Below are positions 19,801 through 30,127 of a DNA stretch of 64,000 nucleotides, one piece after another (the first letter of the stretch is position 1; each line of letters begins with the position of its first letter). The DNA is from Labyrinthula sp. Ha. Taxonomy: Eukaryota > Sar > Bigyra > Labyrinthulida > Labyrinthulaceae. Made by a program: the position numbers and the translations under genes. Where the stretch lies: contig JAALGZ010000008.1 of the NCBI GenBank assembly GCA_015227615.1, forward strand, positions 1,426,001 through 1,490,000. Direction: 5' to 3'. The notes beneath the pieces are model-generated. The model was given only the letters and a program-made list of their open reading frames with translations, was not told where the DNA came from and did not search any database.

Positions 19801-21247
19801 GATTAATCGCTCTGAACTTCCTGAAAATGCTTACGTTGGAAAATGCACGATGCTTGTGAAACAAAAACGCAATGGGAGTTTCAAAGCAAGATGTGTGTAC
19901 AATGGAAGATCTCAGAAATTCAAAATTACACCTTACCGCAGTTCTCCTACCTTAGACTACAACAGTCTTGCAGTTGCACTAGCAGTTGCAGCTCGAAGAC
20001 AGTTCCATTTTAACACTTTAGATGTTAGTACCGCATTCTTGTACGCGGATCTACCTGCTGGCACTACACTCTACTGTGAAATCTCTGATGGACATGAACT
20101 GAAACATGACAAGACTAAAGTAATGAAGATTGAGAAAGCACTTTACGGTCTGAAGGAAAGTCCCAAGCTTTGGTTTGACAATGTTTCTGCTACAATTCAA
20201 AAACTTGGACTCAAACAAGTGATCTTTGACGAATGTGTCTTCTACAAGAAAGATTTAATTACTTTACTTTACGTTGATGATGTACTGATGCTCGGTACAA
20301 AACAAGAAATTACAAACTTCTCAAAACAGTTTGGGAAAACTTATAAAATTACATTAGGATCACTAGATCAGAAAACAGACTTCTTAGGAGTTAACATTGA
20401 AAGAAAACCCAATGGAGACTACCAAATTGACCAAACCAAACACATTGAGAAAATTTTAGAAAGGTTCAAGGATTTCAAGACTAAAGACAAATTTACACCA
20501 TTACCTTCTACTTTCGCTGAGGCTGTTAAGAACAATTCCAATGCTAAAAGCATTAAATTTCCGTACAGAGAATTGCTTGGATCTTTAATTTACTTACGAC
20601 TTACAAGATTTGATTTACTCTGCGCGTTACATGCGCTTAGTCAACTTTCTGAACACGTGACAAGTTTTGCAGTAAAATCAATTCTCAACACATTAGGTTA
20701 CATTAGTAGAACGAAACATCAAAAACGAATTTTTTACTCAGATCAATCAAATGGTGAAATTACGCTTCTTGCCTTTTGTGATGCTGAATGGGCCTCTAAC
20801 TCACTTAACAGAAAAAGTGTTAGTGGTAACTTCATTTACTTTGGTCAATCGCTCATTACTGGCAGAAGTTCAAGACAAAGGACAGTTGCTACCTCTGCTG
20901 CTGGAGCTGAGCTGATTGAAATTTACAAGACAGCAAAACATTTGCAAGGAATCTACGGATTGTGCATGGATTTAGATTGCAAAGTCAAGCTACCTTCAGT
21001 GATTTTTACAGATTCACTTAGTTCAACTAAAACCTTAGAAAAGACAGTTTCTCCAGAGCAAAAACACATGAGTGTTGCAATTCATTTCTTAAAAGGACTC
21101 ATTCGTTCAGGAAAACTAAAGGTGATTTTCATCAAGCGCAAATTCAACATTGCTGATCTTCAAACGAAACAGAATCCAAGAGCTGAGTTTGAAAAACTTT
21201 GGAACATGACTCATTCAAGGATGAAGTGGCAGCATTTGAAGATCTAA
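16805..21247 (+). CDS. Copia Gag-Pol polyprotein
   Basis: One frame of about 1,480 residues; the first ATG of the frame is at 16805, eight bases after the LTR, so I place the start there. Order: Gag; two zinc knuckles (CFNCGEDFPHKGKQC and CSYCGKPNHFAKVC); a protease-like region; the pre-integrase HHCC segment (LMHRRLMHLS ... SCQVC); integrase core (SMDLLIPP, VTDRQSGF, NGVAERTIG); an acidic linker; reverse transcriptase with NTLDVSTAFLYADLPAG, ALYGLKESPKLWFD and the active site LLYVDDVLMLGTK; and RNase H (FCDAEWASNSLNRKSVSG, FTDSLSSTK, FIKRKFNIADLQTK). Integrase before reverse transcriptase is diagnostic of Ty1/Copia as opposed to Gypsy. The stop is only 13 bp before the 3' LTR. Confidence 0.97.
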   Translation: MEVNENQSDPVEERTARSENSNLTQGETHLQNFPASTTTLTKLKITNEAINEEFYKKGRKRLKNLLRSKTDQNQFELLKQGVEMYLLALKLQINGTSLRKFFKSHDRSIIDELLESYNPLTQKSNYILEEEIDDEVSDDIISLWKKDVVFLRTIRTPHRFCKILRRIGAVTFLPTQTRKRINFGNLIYSCWEESEPITDFVKRFDSLVQQANQIKMMQNDSDLLTLFQTKILFRRNNNQKIFTVVNNLDSKDLPLKDYMSEVTQAVLQHDNSGLIPFDAPSTSVVAFTKKIVSSNSKGTLCFNCGEDFPHKGKQCAAKGATCSYCGKPNHFAKVCSTNPERTLQLPKMKKKPTKKTVAVTSTKENFNPFSFATSLCTTCSNSLAGLDSCSDVFVFRSADFFTHMDQKPGKLTLTENSGSYESTGTARFAFKEFSSKFFTVQAIYMPSANFNILCTYDLEQQNVKVNHRSRNVQLETGNKLKIILLGKKSFIEIIPLGKSVLQTSDPNLMHRRLMHLSEDKLKHAGFIKGSQKLNSCQVCLQTKAKHNPVKNLIHKMKLSPDSKGQAFSMDLLIPPKHSMKPVNGVVAALILVDLKTKLIRVAPLRTLQTKDLLAALYYLLSTLKTLPKTIVTDRQSGFTAEHFVNSISAKGIHLRFVPRDRHDTFNGVAERTIGILKVMASAALLQSKLDDSFWIYAVKFASYIKNRVHHKTLGESPYKLETGQEPNLSSLRTFGCCCFTLRSSGTKTNKFQERTDTGLFLGLQEHSSFNTAIIYKLSTGKIIYPQLTDVWFQESRTHDQIDQNPPTFSFGDIKIVDKTENDPISEDDFESDDDDDFSPDFGIHYVRYGQKSNQQENHDFEHDDNFDENSPSADVQLDHDQDANDPTPSAEVTIPETPQTSENNNARLPVTTRSGRNATKFDLNRMSAFTLNTTEETTHIIKPKTKGQKEKLRKKIIQSRIDQKPSIYRDTRGHPDEASYKKAAEKELKALEERKVLKVINRSELPENAYVGKCTMLVKQKRNGSFKARCVYNGRSQKFKITPYRSSPTLDYNSLAVALAVAARRQFHFNTLDVSTAFLYADLPAGTTLYCEISDGHELKHDKTKVMKIEKALYGLKESPKLWFDNVSATIQKLGLKQVIFDECVFYKKDLITLLYVDDVLMLGTKQEITNFSKQFGKTYKITLGSLDQKTDFLGVNIERKPNGDYQIDQTKHIEKILERFKDFKTKDKFTPLPSTFAEAVKNNSNAKSIKFPYRELLGSLIYLRLTRFDLLCALHALSQLSEHVTSFAVKSILNTLGYISRTKHQKRIFYSDQSNGEITLLAFCDAEWASNSLNRKSVSGNFIYFGQSLITGRSSRQRTVATSAAGAELIEIYKTAKHLQGIYGLCMDLDCKVKLPSVIFTDSLSSTKTLEKTVSPEQKHMSVAIHFLKGLIRSGKLKVIFIKRKFNIADLQTKQNPRAEFEKLWNMTHSRMKWQHLKI

Positions 21248-21260
21248 AAAGACCGCATGG

Positions 21261-21560
21261 AGTCAGACACTAAGCAGTCGAGTGTACGACTCTCTCCATA
21301 CTGACTGTTTACACTTTACATAATTATAATACAATATTACATTACTGCACAATTGGTGCAACTTTACATAATACATTTTTACTAATACATAAGCACCGGA
21401 AACAACAGATCGTAAAACCTTAATATCTCAACAACTACTGGGAGTTAGAAAACGTTACTTATATCATTTTAAAGCTCCTTTTAAGTTCTTTCAGTTTATT
21501 TAATTTAATATACGTATCCTCATACACATATAGACGATACGGACAATTACTTGTCTAACT
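21261..21560 (+). repeat. 3' LTR of Copia element
   Basis: 300 bp, one base different from the 5' LTR, followed by the target duplication GAAGG at 21561-21565. Confidence 0.97.
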
Positions 21561-21565
21561 GAAGG

Positions 21566-23043
21566 GCAGGAAATGAAGTAATATTCTTTACGATTTAGAA
21601 GTCTTCTATGGAAAATTTCACAAATATTTAGATGATGACATATCAGTAGGAAGCATCTTATATTATTCTTAGTTTGGAAATCTTAAAAAAAATCTCATAG
21701 TAGTTTGAAGTTCTAGAAATGCTGATAAGCGGACTTTTCCCCTGATGTAGATAATTTGAGTTGAATGAATATACAAACAAGGAATGAAATGATAACGTAC
21801 AAGAAAAGATAGTTACCAGAAAAGAAGTTTTTTACGAGAGATTACTTTCTTATTAATTCAAAATATTAAGCTGCTACTTTATATTATAATAGAGTCAGGG
21901 ATAGTAGGTGGTATTAATATAAGTTTATTAAACTCTTTAGAAAAAGATTTAAATTTTACAGGAAATATATTAAGAATTAATAACGAGGTAAATTTATATT
22001 ATCAGATTGATATAGAATTTTAGAAAAATTGAGTCAAAGAAACTAAGGTTTATATGAGGGCTTCCATATAAACTATATCCTTTTAATACTGTGAAGCACC
22101 CGAAGCATAATTATGCCCAGTTGTCAAACTATGATATTTTGTATCTTCACGATACATATCTAAACTCCAACTATATATAATGCTTAAAAATTTTCCTCAC
22201 CAATATATTTTTAACTATGTGTTACTTCAATGAGACTTTGACATTATATATAGAATGGTTTCTCTTGGATAAGAAAACGAGAACTGGAAAATATTGTCTG
22301 TTATAGGAAGAATGATGAGATTCTGCATAAAAAAGTAGTTACACGATTTAATTAATTCCTATCTACTAATCAAGGAAAAACATTAAATGACAGAAACCTA
22401 TATTATGGGGAGTAGCTACTCAAATATAGAAAGCCAATGGTGTTTTATGATCTTCTTTCTTCGGAGATTATTCCATGAGGATGATACTAAAGTTGAATGG
22501 CTTAGGAACATTTACAATGTAAGGTATAACTGGTTTTTTACAAGTAAGGTATTAAAAAGATAATTTAATGTTATATAGAAATAGAAAGTACCATGACTGT
22601 GAACTAATGAAACAATTCCCTATTGTTACTGGTTTGTCATGAAGTTAAATTCTTTTAGTAAGATATGGATTCCTTCCTATTCCTGTAATATATTTAATCT
22701 CATTGAACACATTTATTTTATATTATACTAAAAACTTTCTTGAATATATAAATTTATTTTATTTATTTTATATCCTTAAAATATAAGAAAAATTCTTTAT
22801 ATATATTATAATAGATAAATCTTATTATAACATGTCATTAATGTTTATTGAGATAATATATTTTACAAGAAACTAGCGGTTAGTGTAGATTTTAATCAAG
22901 TAAAATTAACAAAGGAATCACAAACTGTGTTTTATATCTAATTCTTATTTACAACAGAAATCAAATTAATGAAAATTCAAGTCTGCTCAGCGGATTTTAT
23001 ATGCTACTCTAAGTTACACATATCTGTTTGAATTCTACTTATC
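21566..23043. other. Gene-free AT-rich region between two insertions
   Basis: About 1.5 kb of host-like AT-rich sequence between the Copia element and Gypsy-2. I see no gene, RNA gene or recognisable repeat. Confidence 0.6.
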
Positions 23044-23047
23044 TTGT

Positions 23048-23408
23048 ATTGAGGTTTTCCGTCCTTGTAAATGTATAAAAAAGACGTGCGCAACTAGGAC
23101 CTTCGAGAAGCTTTCAAAGTAAACAGACTTCGGTAGAATATAGTAGAAATAATTAGTCGTAGACTTCAGTAGAACAATAAAGATAAGTTCCTTTTTATAA
23201 CAATGCTTTTTTATGACTTAATAAACTGCCAATTAACGGTTCGTATTTCAAGTTTTATTATCGACTACCAGCATTAGAATGACGTGTCAAACTACGTATA
23301 ACGATATATCACGACTTGAGCTTCAGCATATCCATATAACCTACTTCTTAATACATATATTGGTAAAAGGAATAAGCGACCCAAGAAGATATCAAATCTC
23401 GCATAACA
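23048..23408 (-). repeat. 3' LTR of Gypsy-2
   Basis: 361 bp ending CTCGCATAACA on the plus strand. Matches 30128-30488 with two differences (around 23061-23077). Adjacent purine tract at 23409-23420 read on the minus strand. Confidence 0.95.
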
Positions 23409-23474
23409 CAGCCCCCTCGCCTTATTGCCGTTTTTTTTTTCTTTTTTTACATTTATATTACATCTCCCACTCAG

Positions 23475-24300
23475 TTACAACATTACTTCATCACCTACGG
23501 TAGTCCACCCCTTTCTCATATTATTGTTCCTTCCGAAAAGTTCTAACTTCTCCACTCCAGCCTCACAAATTCCATCAACTCTCTCATAGAATTCCAATGG
23601 TTTACAAGAGTTCCCAACTCTAAGGCCAAATAGGATCTCTTTTCCGAAAAAACGAGTTTTCAATTTACCTGGAAAGTTTCCTACCAATCCAATCAGGCAT
23701 TCTTCCGAACATGTTCCTGTTACAAGACCCTGCGATGACACTATTTTTCCTCTAGAGGTGCTTTTTATCCACAGAAATCTTCCTAAGTATTGTATACCGT
23801 TTCTCCTCATCATGTCCAAGGTAACGTTTTTCTTCGAAGGCAAAGTCCATATAAAGTAAACAACCCCTGTTCCTAATCTCCTTAAATCCAAGTTAATAAT
23901 ATCATCATCCGGCATAACACTATACGAAATTTGTGGGCCACGAACTGGATCTGTAGAAAATATCTTGTATGGAGGATCCATTACAACTCTAGGGAACCTA
24001 GGTTTCATTGTTTCCAAATAATCTTGGACTTGAATCCGTGCAGTTATCGATCCCGCTGGTTTCTTCCAAATGTAAATTATCAAGTTTGAATCCACGACAT
24101 TCACTTTCACTAAATTAACAATAGACGCCTTCTCCATCACATATTCGTTGACCTTTAACTTTTCTCCTCTGAACTTCCATTTCACTAGCTTACATGCTTC
24201 AGTTTTGCACTCATCTATAATCCTTTTCCTATCAAGAATCGCTTCCAAAAAATCCGTAAGATGCTTCCTAAATTCAAGAAGGCTACCTGTTCAAATAGGA
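23475..24300 (-). pseudogene. Gypsy-2 MT-A70 adenine methyltransferase part
   Basis: C-terminal cargo of Gypsy-2. It shows a DPPY catalytic motif (bases 23967-23978, context VVMDPPYKIF), then ISYSVMPDDDIINLDL matching the 'LPYGTMSDDEM' region of METTL3-type enzymes, the strand VVYFIWTLP, FLWIKSTSRGKIV, a SEECLIGLVG block matching the KEHCLVGVKG strand, and VEKLELFGRNNNMRKGWTTVG as the distal SAM-binding block. MT-A70 proteins transfer methyl groups from SAM to N6 of adenine in RNA (METTL3 type) or DNA (ciliate, fungal and METTL4-like members). The similarity to METTL3-type enzymes is more obvious here than in Gypsy-1. Part of a broken element. Confidence 0.9.
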
Positions 24301-27300
24301 AATCCACTCCACTGGGTTTTTCCATCCTGAATATCCTTCTTTACCTGAAACAGCGCATCCTTAACTCCCTCAATACTCATCAAATTATGCACTCTTGAAA
24401 TAATAACCTTTTCTTTCCATCTTAAATTTCGTCCATGCATCTTAGAAAATCTCCATCTAGTGAAAACCTTTCGAATAACCTTCTGGTTCCCAGTTAAAGG
24501 CAGCTTTAAAACACGGTACTGATGTCCAAAATGACGCAAGTTCTCCTTTCTTACTACTTCTAATGTAAGACGTAGACCATGATACTCCTCCAGAGCTTGC
24601 TTCAAAAGGTAACGTTGCAGATTATTGTACAATTGCTGCTTGTTCTTGCTGGGTAGATGAATTCTAAACTTCTCAAAACTTCCCATTCCGTATACCCTTA
24701 CGCACCATTTCAAGATCTCGAATTCATATACACTCCAGTTGCGTTGTATTAACTTCCCATCAGCTCGAATTATCACTAAATCATCCACTAACTTCTTCTT
24801 CAACTCCGCTAACCAATCAGCTTCCGATTTGCATATCTGAGTTACTCTTACATTCTGCCAATAAGAACTGTCTGGAAACAACAACTTCAAAAATTCTACT
24901 ATCTCAACTTTCAGATCCAAACCAGTTGCATTCAAGAACTTAACCACTTCCATAGGAATATCTTCGAACATCACTGAAGCCGCTTCCCATATATCTCGGT
25001 CTTCAGCAAAACCTCTCCATCTTATTTTAAATTGAAACTCTCCTTCATTGGTTCTCCTCATATCCGCAATTTCATCCACTTCTAATCTGTCATGGTCTAA
25101 AATATACACTGCCCTTATATCAGCACTCGGTAGAAAGCTACTTGGTGCGAACGGTATCAAGAGGCTAGCGTGGCGAACCTTCGTCTTTCCTTCTAAATCT
25201 TTTACCTTATATAATGACGGCGACACGATCTCAACTACTTGTACCGGGCCTGTCCAGCGAGGGTGGCATTTATCCTTATGCCCTGATTCAAACCCCTTTT
25301 CCGATAACAAGAAATACTCTCCTGGGTGAAAACAAATAGGTTTCACCCCTTTACTCGCTCTTTTATTCGCTTGAAATCTATATAAGAGGCCTTTACGATA
25401 CGCCTTCTACTGATACACTTTTATTCTTTCCTGCAGATCTCGCGCTACTTGACAGATTCTCTCCATATCCCTCTTCGACACTTCCAAAACTCCAGATCCA
25501 ATAGGAGCTACTCAAGGTTTAATTCCCATCAGTAACTCCAGAGGTGAACGGTTATCTACTCCTCTACAGCTTAATGGGGTAGAGTTAAGGAACATCTGAA
25601 CCATCAATACCACCTCGCTCCGCGCATTAGATGGGAGCCCCAGCTCAGACACTAGCGAACGAAGATGACGCAGCACTTCCCTGTTCTGTACTTCTACTGT
25701 GCGAGCCGTCTGTGATAGGTATGCTGCTGTTACTCTATGCGTTCCATTGCAGCTACGAAGAAATTCCTGAACTACAGCATTAACAAAGTGGCTGCCTTGG
25801 TCTGTAACAAGAAGAAATTCGGGGGCCAAGTGAAAGAAAGCATGTCATTTCCAAAGAGCTCTTACCACTTCCTTAGCTTCTACTTTCATGCAGTGGTGTA
25901 ATAAGGTAGTGCGAGTTAAACTGTCGATCATGGTCAAAATCCATCCAGACTTATTGATATAAAGGAAATCACAATAAATAACTTTCCGAGCTTCATCTCC
26001 AAATTCTGTCACGCTTAAAGGTCTGCGTAAAATCAACGATCTTCTCTGGCAGTGCATGCACTGTCTGCGAAACCTCACTATCGTCTTGAGAAATAAATCC
26101 TTCAACCCCTTCTGCACAACGTACTGCTTTCTAATAAACTCAATTTCTTTTTTCTTTGCTCCATGGTTAAAAATAGAGTGTGTATGAACCAAAGCATATG
26201 GTATCATACTTCTCGTTACCACTACTTTTCCTCCTTCCCTCAAAACTTCCTTCAGGTTTCCATCATCACGCTGCTGTATCTTCAAAATGAACAGATCATC
26301 CATTACCCCCCAAGATGCAGCAGCTGGTGCTATACAACTAGGGTGTCTTCCACTTACGTGGAAGCTATCTACCAACCTACAATATTCTTCTTCAGCTCGT
26401 GTGGTAACCTTCATTATCTTTCCTGATTGCACCGCTTTTCCAGCATCTGGATTCATCCATCTACTAATAATATCAGGAGGTATATTTCTATAACCTGGTA
26501 GGTGAAAAACTTGGAGATTCATTTTCATAAAATCTGCTGCCCACCTCCCTAACCTATAGGCGTAGGCTTTAATGAGCACCTGTTTAGGTGACAGTATTCC
26601 CACTAAATTACGATGATCCGTAAATAAAATGGTATCCTGAAAATTGTATAGTAGGTAGTACGGGTATTTCCTGAGTGCTGTTACCACTGGAAATAGCTCT
26701 TTTGAGCTAATGTGTCACTTCAGCGAGGACCCTTTAAATGTTCCACTCTTCATAGCTATGACTTTGTATTGGCTCGAGTACGGATCAGCGGTATTAACCT
26801 CTTCTTCTGTTTGCGCTATTATATGACTCCAGTATAGATCGCTAGCATCGCAAAAAATATACGTTGGGATTAAGTGGTTGTAGTACCCAAGAGTTCTCTT
26901 CAGTGATTTCTTTAATTCTTCCTTAAGCTCCTCGAATGCATTTCTCATCTCTGACGACCATGTAATCTTTATCATCTTTCTCTCCAGCGTTTTTATTTTT
27001 CCGGCTATGTTACACTTCTTCGTAATTATATGTCTCAATCGGGAGAAACCCGGCAATATAGAACACAAGAAGTTAGCGGTGTAAATGAATTGAGCTAGTT
27101 CATGTGCGTATTGCGGATCTGCTCTAGATAACAATTCCTCAGCATAAGAGTCATCGTATCTATACCCTTCTCCATCTAATGTTCTACCGCAAAAATCAGC
27201 ACTCAGCCCCAAGAGTTTACACTTATCAACGTTTAATCTTAGATTCAACTGCCTAATTCTCTTCAAGTACCTTTCCAATATATCATAAAGTTCCTTAAGA

Positions 27301-27990
27301 GATGATGTCATCAATACTGTATCATCAATCCACTGCATACTGTAGTCTGGCCAGCTGCCCACACTCTGCAAAACTTCATGAATTTGACGCATACTGAATA
27401 AGGACGACGTGTTTCACCAGCCCTGAGGTGCTCCATTGAAGCTGTAGGCTACTCCAGACGGTGTAGTGAAGGTGAATAACTTGCCAGTTTCTGCAGTGCA
27501 GGATAGGTAATCAAACCCTGAAAGTAAGTCGAATGAGCTAAAGAACTTCATGCCTCTGGCTCTAGCTAATTGTACCTCGATCTTCGGTAAGCTGTTGCTG
27601 ACGTTCCTTGTGATTTTGTTTAAAGGTCTAAAATCAACGACGAGACGGAACCTTTTAGGTCCCTTTTTTGGTACTATAAGTACCGCCATTGCCGTAGTAG
27701 GGTTTTATTCACCCTAATGATACCGGCCTTCAACATCTGTTTAAGCCTCTTATTCAAAAACTGCTCCTGTTCGAAGCCTAAAGGGTGCTGGTTCAATACA
27801 CCCACTGTTTTTCCTTCCTTTAGATGGCATTCTATTGGAGGCAAATCGGATAAAATTGTGGGAGACTCTGAGTCTCCAAATGAACCGCTATGTTGTAAGA
27901 ATAAAGTTGTGAATCTTTCTTTCCATTTCTCAGAACCCTCGAAAACTTCCAAACCCAAGTCGTTAACCATTTTAAGTAGCTTTTAAGCCA
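24291..27990 (-). pseudogene. Gypsy-2 pol region: RT, RNase H, integrase, chromodomain, SANT/Myb-like (broken)
   Basis: Remains of a Gypsy pol, in order on the minus strand: reverse transcriptase (VLIVPKKGPKRFRLVVDFRP, FFSSFDLLSGFDYL, MQWIDDTVLMTSS), RNase H (PTYIFCDASDLYWSH, ILFTDHRNLVG, VFHLPGYRNIPPDIISRW), integrase zinc-binding part (HTHSIFNHGAKK ... CMHCQRR) and core (VIYCDFLYINKSGWILTMID, LLVTDQGSHF, TVEVQNREVLRHL), chromodomain (FQFKIRWRGFAEDRDIWE) and a SANT/Myb-like segment (WSVYEFEILKWCVRVYGMGS then F...HLPSKNKQQLYNNLQR). Broken in about half a dozen places. Parts and order match Gypsy-1, so the shared architecture is not an artefact of one copy. Confidence 0.9.
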
Positions 27991-28180
27991 TACGCTTCCT
28001 ATCCTCCTTCACGTCTACATCCAAATTAGCTCCTATGTCAATAAGACCATCTGGATCAAGCTCTTCTTCCTCTTTCTCATCGGCATCAAAGCCCACTGGC
28101 TCATCATTACACAACTTGGCCGGCCAGTTGATAGCCCTCACTAGGTGCCCCAGTTCTTCCTCCGCAGATGCTTCGTATCT

Positions 28181-30007
28181 TCAAATTTGTATTCTGTCGC
28201 TTGCTCCAAAGGATTCTCCGTCACTCATCGAAATATGCGCTCCCCACTCGTCGCACCAGTCTGCAGGCTCTTCCACTGTGTCCCCACCATCTATCAGTTC
28301 CACTTGCCCTTGGTTAAAACCCTGGTTCCTCTTCCACTCCTCATACGCACCCGTGAAATCCTCTTCTTCTTCAATCACTTTTGTCACCACTGGGGCATTC
28401 ACTACCTTGCGCATAAACCAGTCAGCAAGAACAGAACCTTCGCCAATATGTTTTACACCACCTCTTTCAGCTCTAAGCTTGTGCCTCAGTGCCGAAACCG
28501 GATCTAATCGGTGTTTTTTCAACACATCGTTGCCGATGATGATGTCATCCCATTTCTCGACATCAAGTATCATGGCGTAAACATCCAGCAAAAAGTAAAC
28601 ATTCGAGTCCAAGAATAGCTTCACCTCCTCCAGATATCCGACCTCTGTAACTTCATAAGTCGACCCACCAGCTGCTACGACTTTTATCGAATTCTCAAGC
28701 TCCAAAACCTCCGTACAAAATGGCTTCAGTTCTATATTCATCGCGCTTCTAAAAGCACCACTGTCTAAGAGTGCAAAACATACTTCCTTTTCCCCATTTA
28801 TCTGTACCCTCACTTCTGCATCACGCTGCACTCTCGAATATTTTATCTCTTGCGGTCCATTTTCAATTTCTTTCACCACCTCGTTCCTCATCGTCTTCAG
28901 CATCATGTCACTCCCGAAGAGCTCATTTACATACTGAATATGATCAACACCATCATATCCCTCTTCCCCCTTGATCTTATTCATATTTGAATTCCTCGGT
29001 GTTCCAGGTGAACTCTCCTCCTCGGCCGTCAGCTGTGTCCTATTCATAGCCTCAGTTAAACCAGACAAAATCGAGTGTGTATCTCCCGCCTGCTCAACCT
29101 TCTCCACTTGTTGCGGTTCTTCATTCTTTTTCTTCTCCTCTTGTTTTTTCTTCTTCCACCTTTCAATATATTTATTCCATCTCTCATTTAACACTCTTGT
29201 TTCTGGCTTCTCTGACCTCGGCTTCCCCTGCTTCTTCATCCAGCATCTCTGTTCGTGATGACCGAAACAGTAGCAGTACAAACACAAGTACTTTTCCACG
29301 TACACTTGATCCTCACTCCCCATTTTCCTTACTCCCACCTCCATGTTAGCTAACATCTTCGACTTCTCGATTAAATGCATCGGGGGTATGCAGGAGAGAA
29401 CATACTTCTTGAGAGGCCTCTTATCTTTTCCCTCCAAATCACCACGCATTTCTAGGTCCTTATTCCGAACCCATATATAACCAGGCAAAATAGAAAAAAT
29501 AGCCTTTGCAATTTGCTTAGGCTTTAGCTTCGAACCTTCAAGAAGCTCCTTTAAGATCTTGTCCACCTTCTTAAAAACCAAATCTACCACTTCAAAGGGA
29601 TCAATATCCTCCCTGAACACAACATATTTCCTCATAAGTTCTACCGCTGTTAGATCCTCTCTCGTTCTATTCTTCTTTAGTTTTTCTTTCAAGTAAGTTA
29701 TGATGGCTTCGTTCGATCCTGTACGTCCCAAATCATCCATCGCTTCGTAGACTGAAAAGGATAGTTTCTGTTTCAGCTCCACCACATTTCTTTGCTGTTC
29801 ATTGAGACGCTCGTAGTGATAGATGAACTTCTTAATGTTTTCCACAGAGAAATCCTTTAGTTCTGAGATCTCCGGCATTTGATTCATTATATTTCCCATA
29901 AGGGCAGTGAGCATCTTCATCTGCTCAGCGTTCATATCAGTTAGCATTTTTTTAACTTGAGCTTGGTTCATAGCTCTAGGAGTAGTAGCTTTCTCACTCC
30001 CACTCAT
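28181..30007 (-). CDS. Gypsy-2 gag with zinc knuckle and aspartic protease
   Basis: 608 residues from an ATG at 30007, about 120 bp inside the 5' LTR. The N-terminal 250 residues are charged and helical as in Gag. A C-x2-C-x4-H-x4-C knuckle is present as CLYCYCFGHHEQRC, followed by a Lys/Glu-rich linker. The protease region has CFALLDSGAFRSAMN (DSG active site) and a DIIIGNDVLKKHRLDP strand. Unlike the pol part of this element the frame is open throughout. Confidence 0.85.
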   Translation of the reverse strand: MSGSEKATTPRAMNQAQVKKMLTDMNAEQMKMLTALMGNIMNQMPEISELKDFSVENIKKFIYHYERLNEQQRNVVELKQKLSFSVYEAMDDLGRTGSNEAIITYLKEKLKKNRTREDLTAVELMRKYVVFREDIDPFEVVDLVFKKVDKILKELLEGSKLKPKQIAKAIFSILPGYIWVRNKDLEMRGDLEGKDKRPLKKYVLSCIPPMHLIEKSKMLANMEVGVRKMGSEDQVYVEKYLCLYCYCFGHHEQRCWMKKQGKPRSEKPETRVLNERWNKYIERWKKKKQEEKKKNEEPQQVEKVEQAGDTHSILSGLTEAMNRTQLTAEEESSPGTPRNSNMNKIKGEEGYDGVDHIQYVNELFGSDMMLKTMRNEVVKEIENGPQEIKYSRVQRDAEVRVQINGEKEVCFALLDSGAFRSAMNIELKPFCTEVLELENSIKVVAAGGSTYEVTEVGYLEEVKLFLDSNVYFLLDVYAMILDVEKWDDIIIGNDVLKKHRLDPVSALRHKLRAERGGVKHIGEGSVLADWFMRKVVNAPVVTKVIEEEEDFTGAYEEWKRNQGFNQGQVELIDGGDTVEEPADWCDEWGAHISMSDGESFGASDRIQI

Positions 30008-30127
30008 AATATTCGACTAGTAAATTCCCGTATAGAAAGTAACTTCTTATATATATATTCAATATCAATTGCCTGAAAAAACTCTCTGAATCTTCGTATA
30101 TCCTAGGAAAGTTTTCAATATTGCAAT

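Larger units (their letters stand above)
16497..21560 (+). mobile_element. Complete-looking young Ty1/Copia retrotransposon
   Basis: Two 300-bp LTRs (16497-16796 and 21261-21560) that differ at one base flank a single polyprotein frame. The 5-bp sequence GAAGG is duplicated exactly at 16492-16496 and 21561-21565. LTR ends are AGTCAGACA...TGTCTAACT, an imperfect terminal inverted repeat rather than the usual TG...CA. A TGG-initial stretch directly after the 5' LTR (16797) is a plausible tRNA primer site; the polyprotein ATG lies within a few bases of it. The element looks whole with no obvious break and is very recent judging from its LTRs. The same LTR family recurs at 51348-51647 and 63068-63249. 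Confidence 0.97.
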
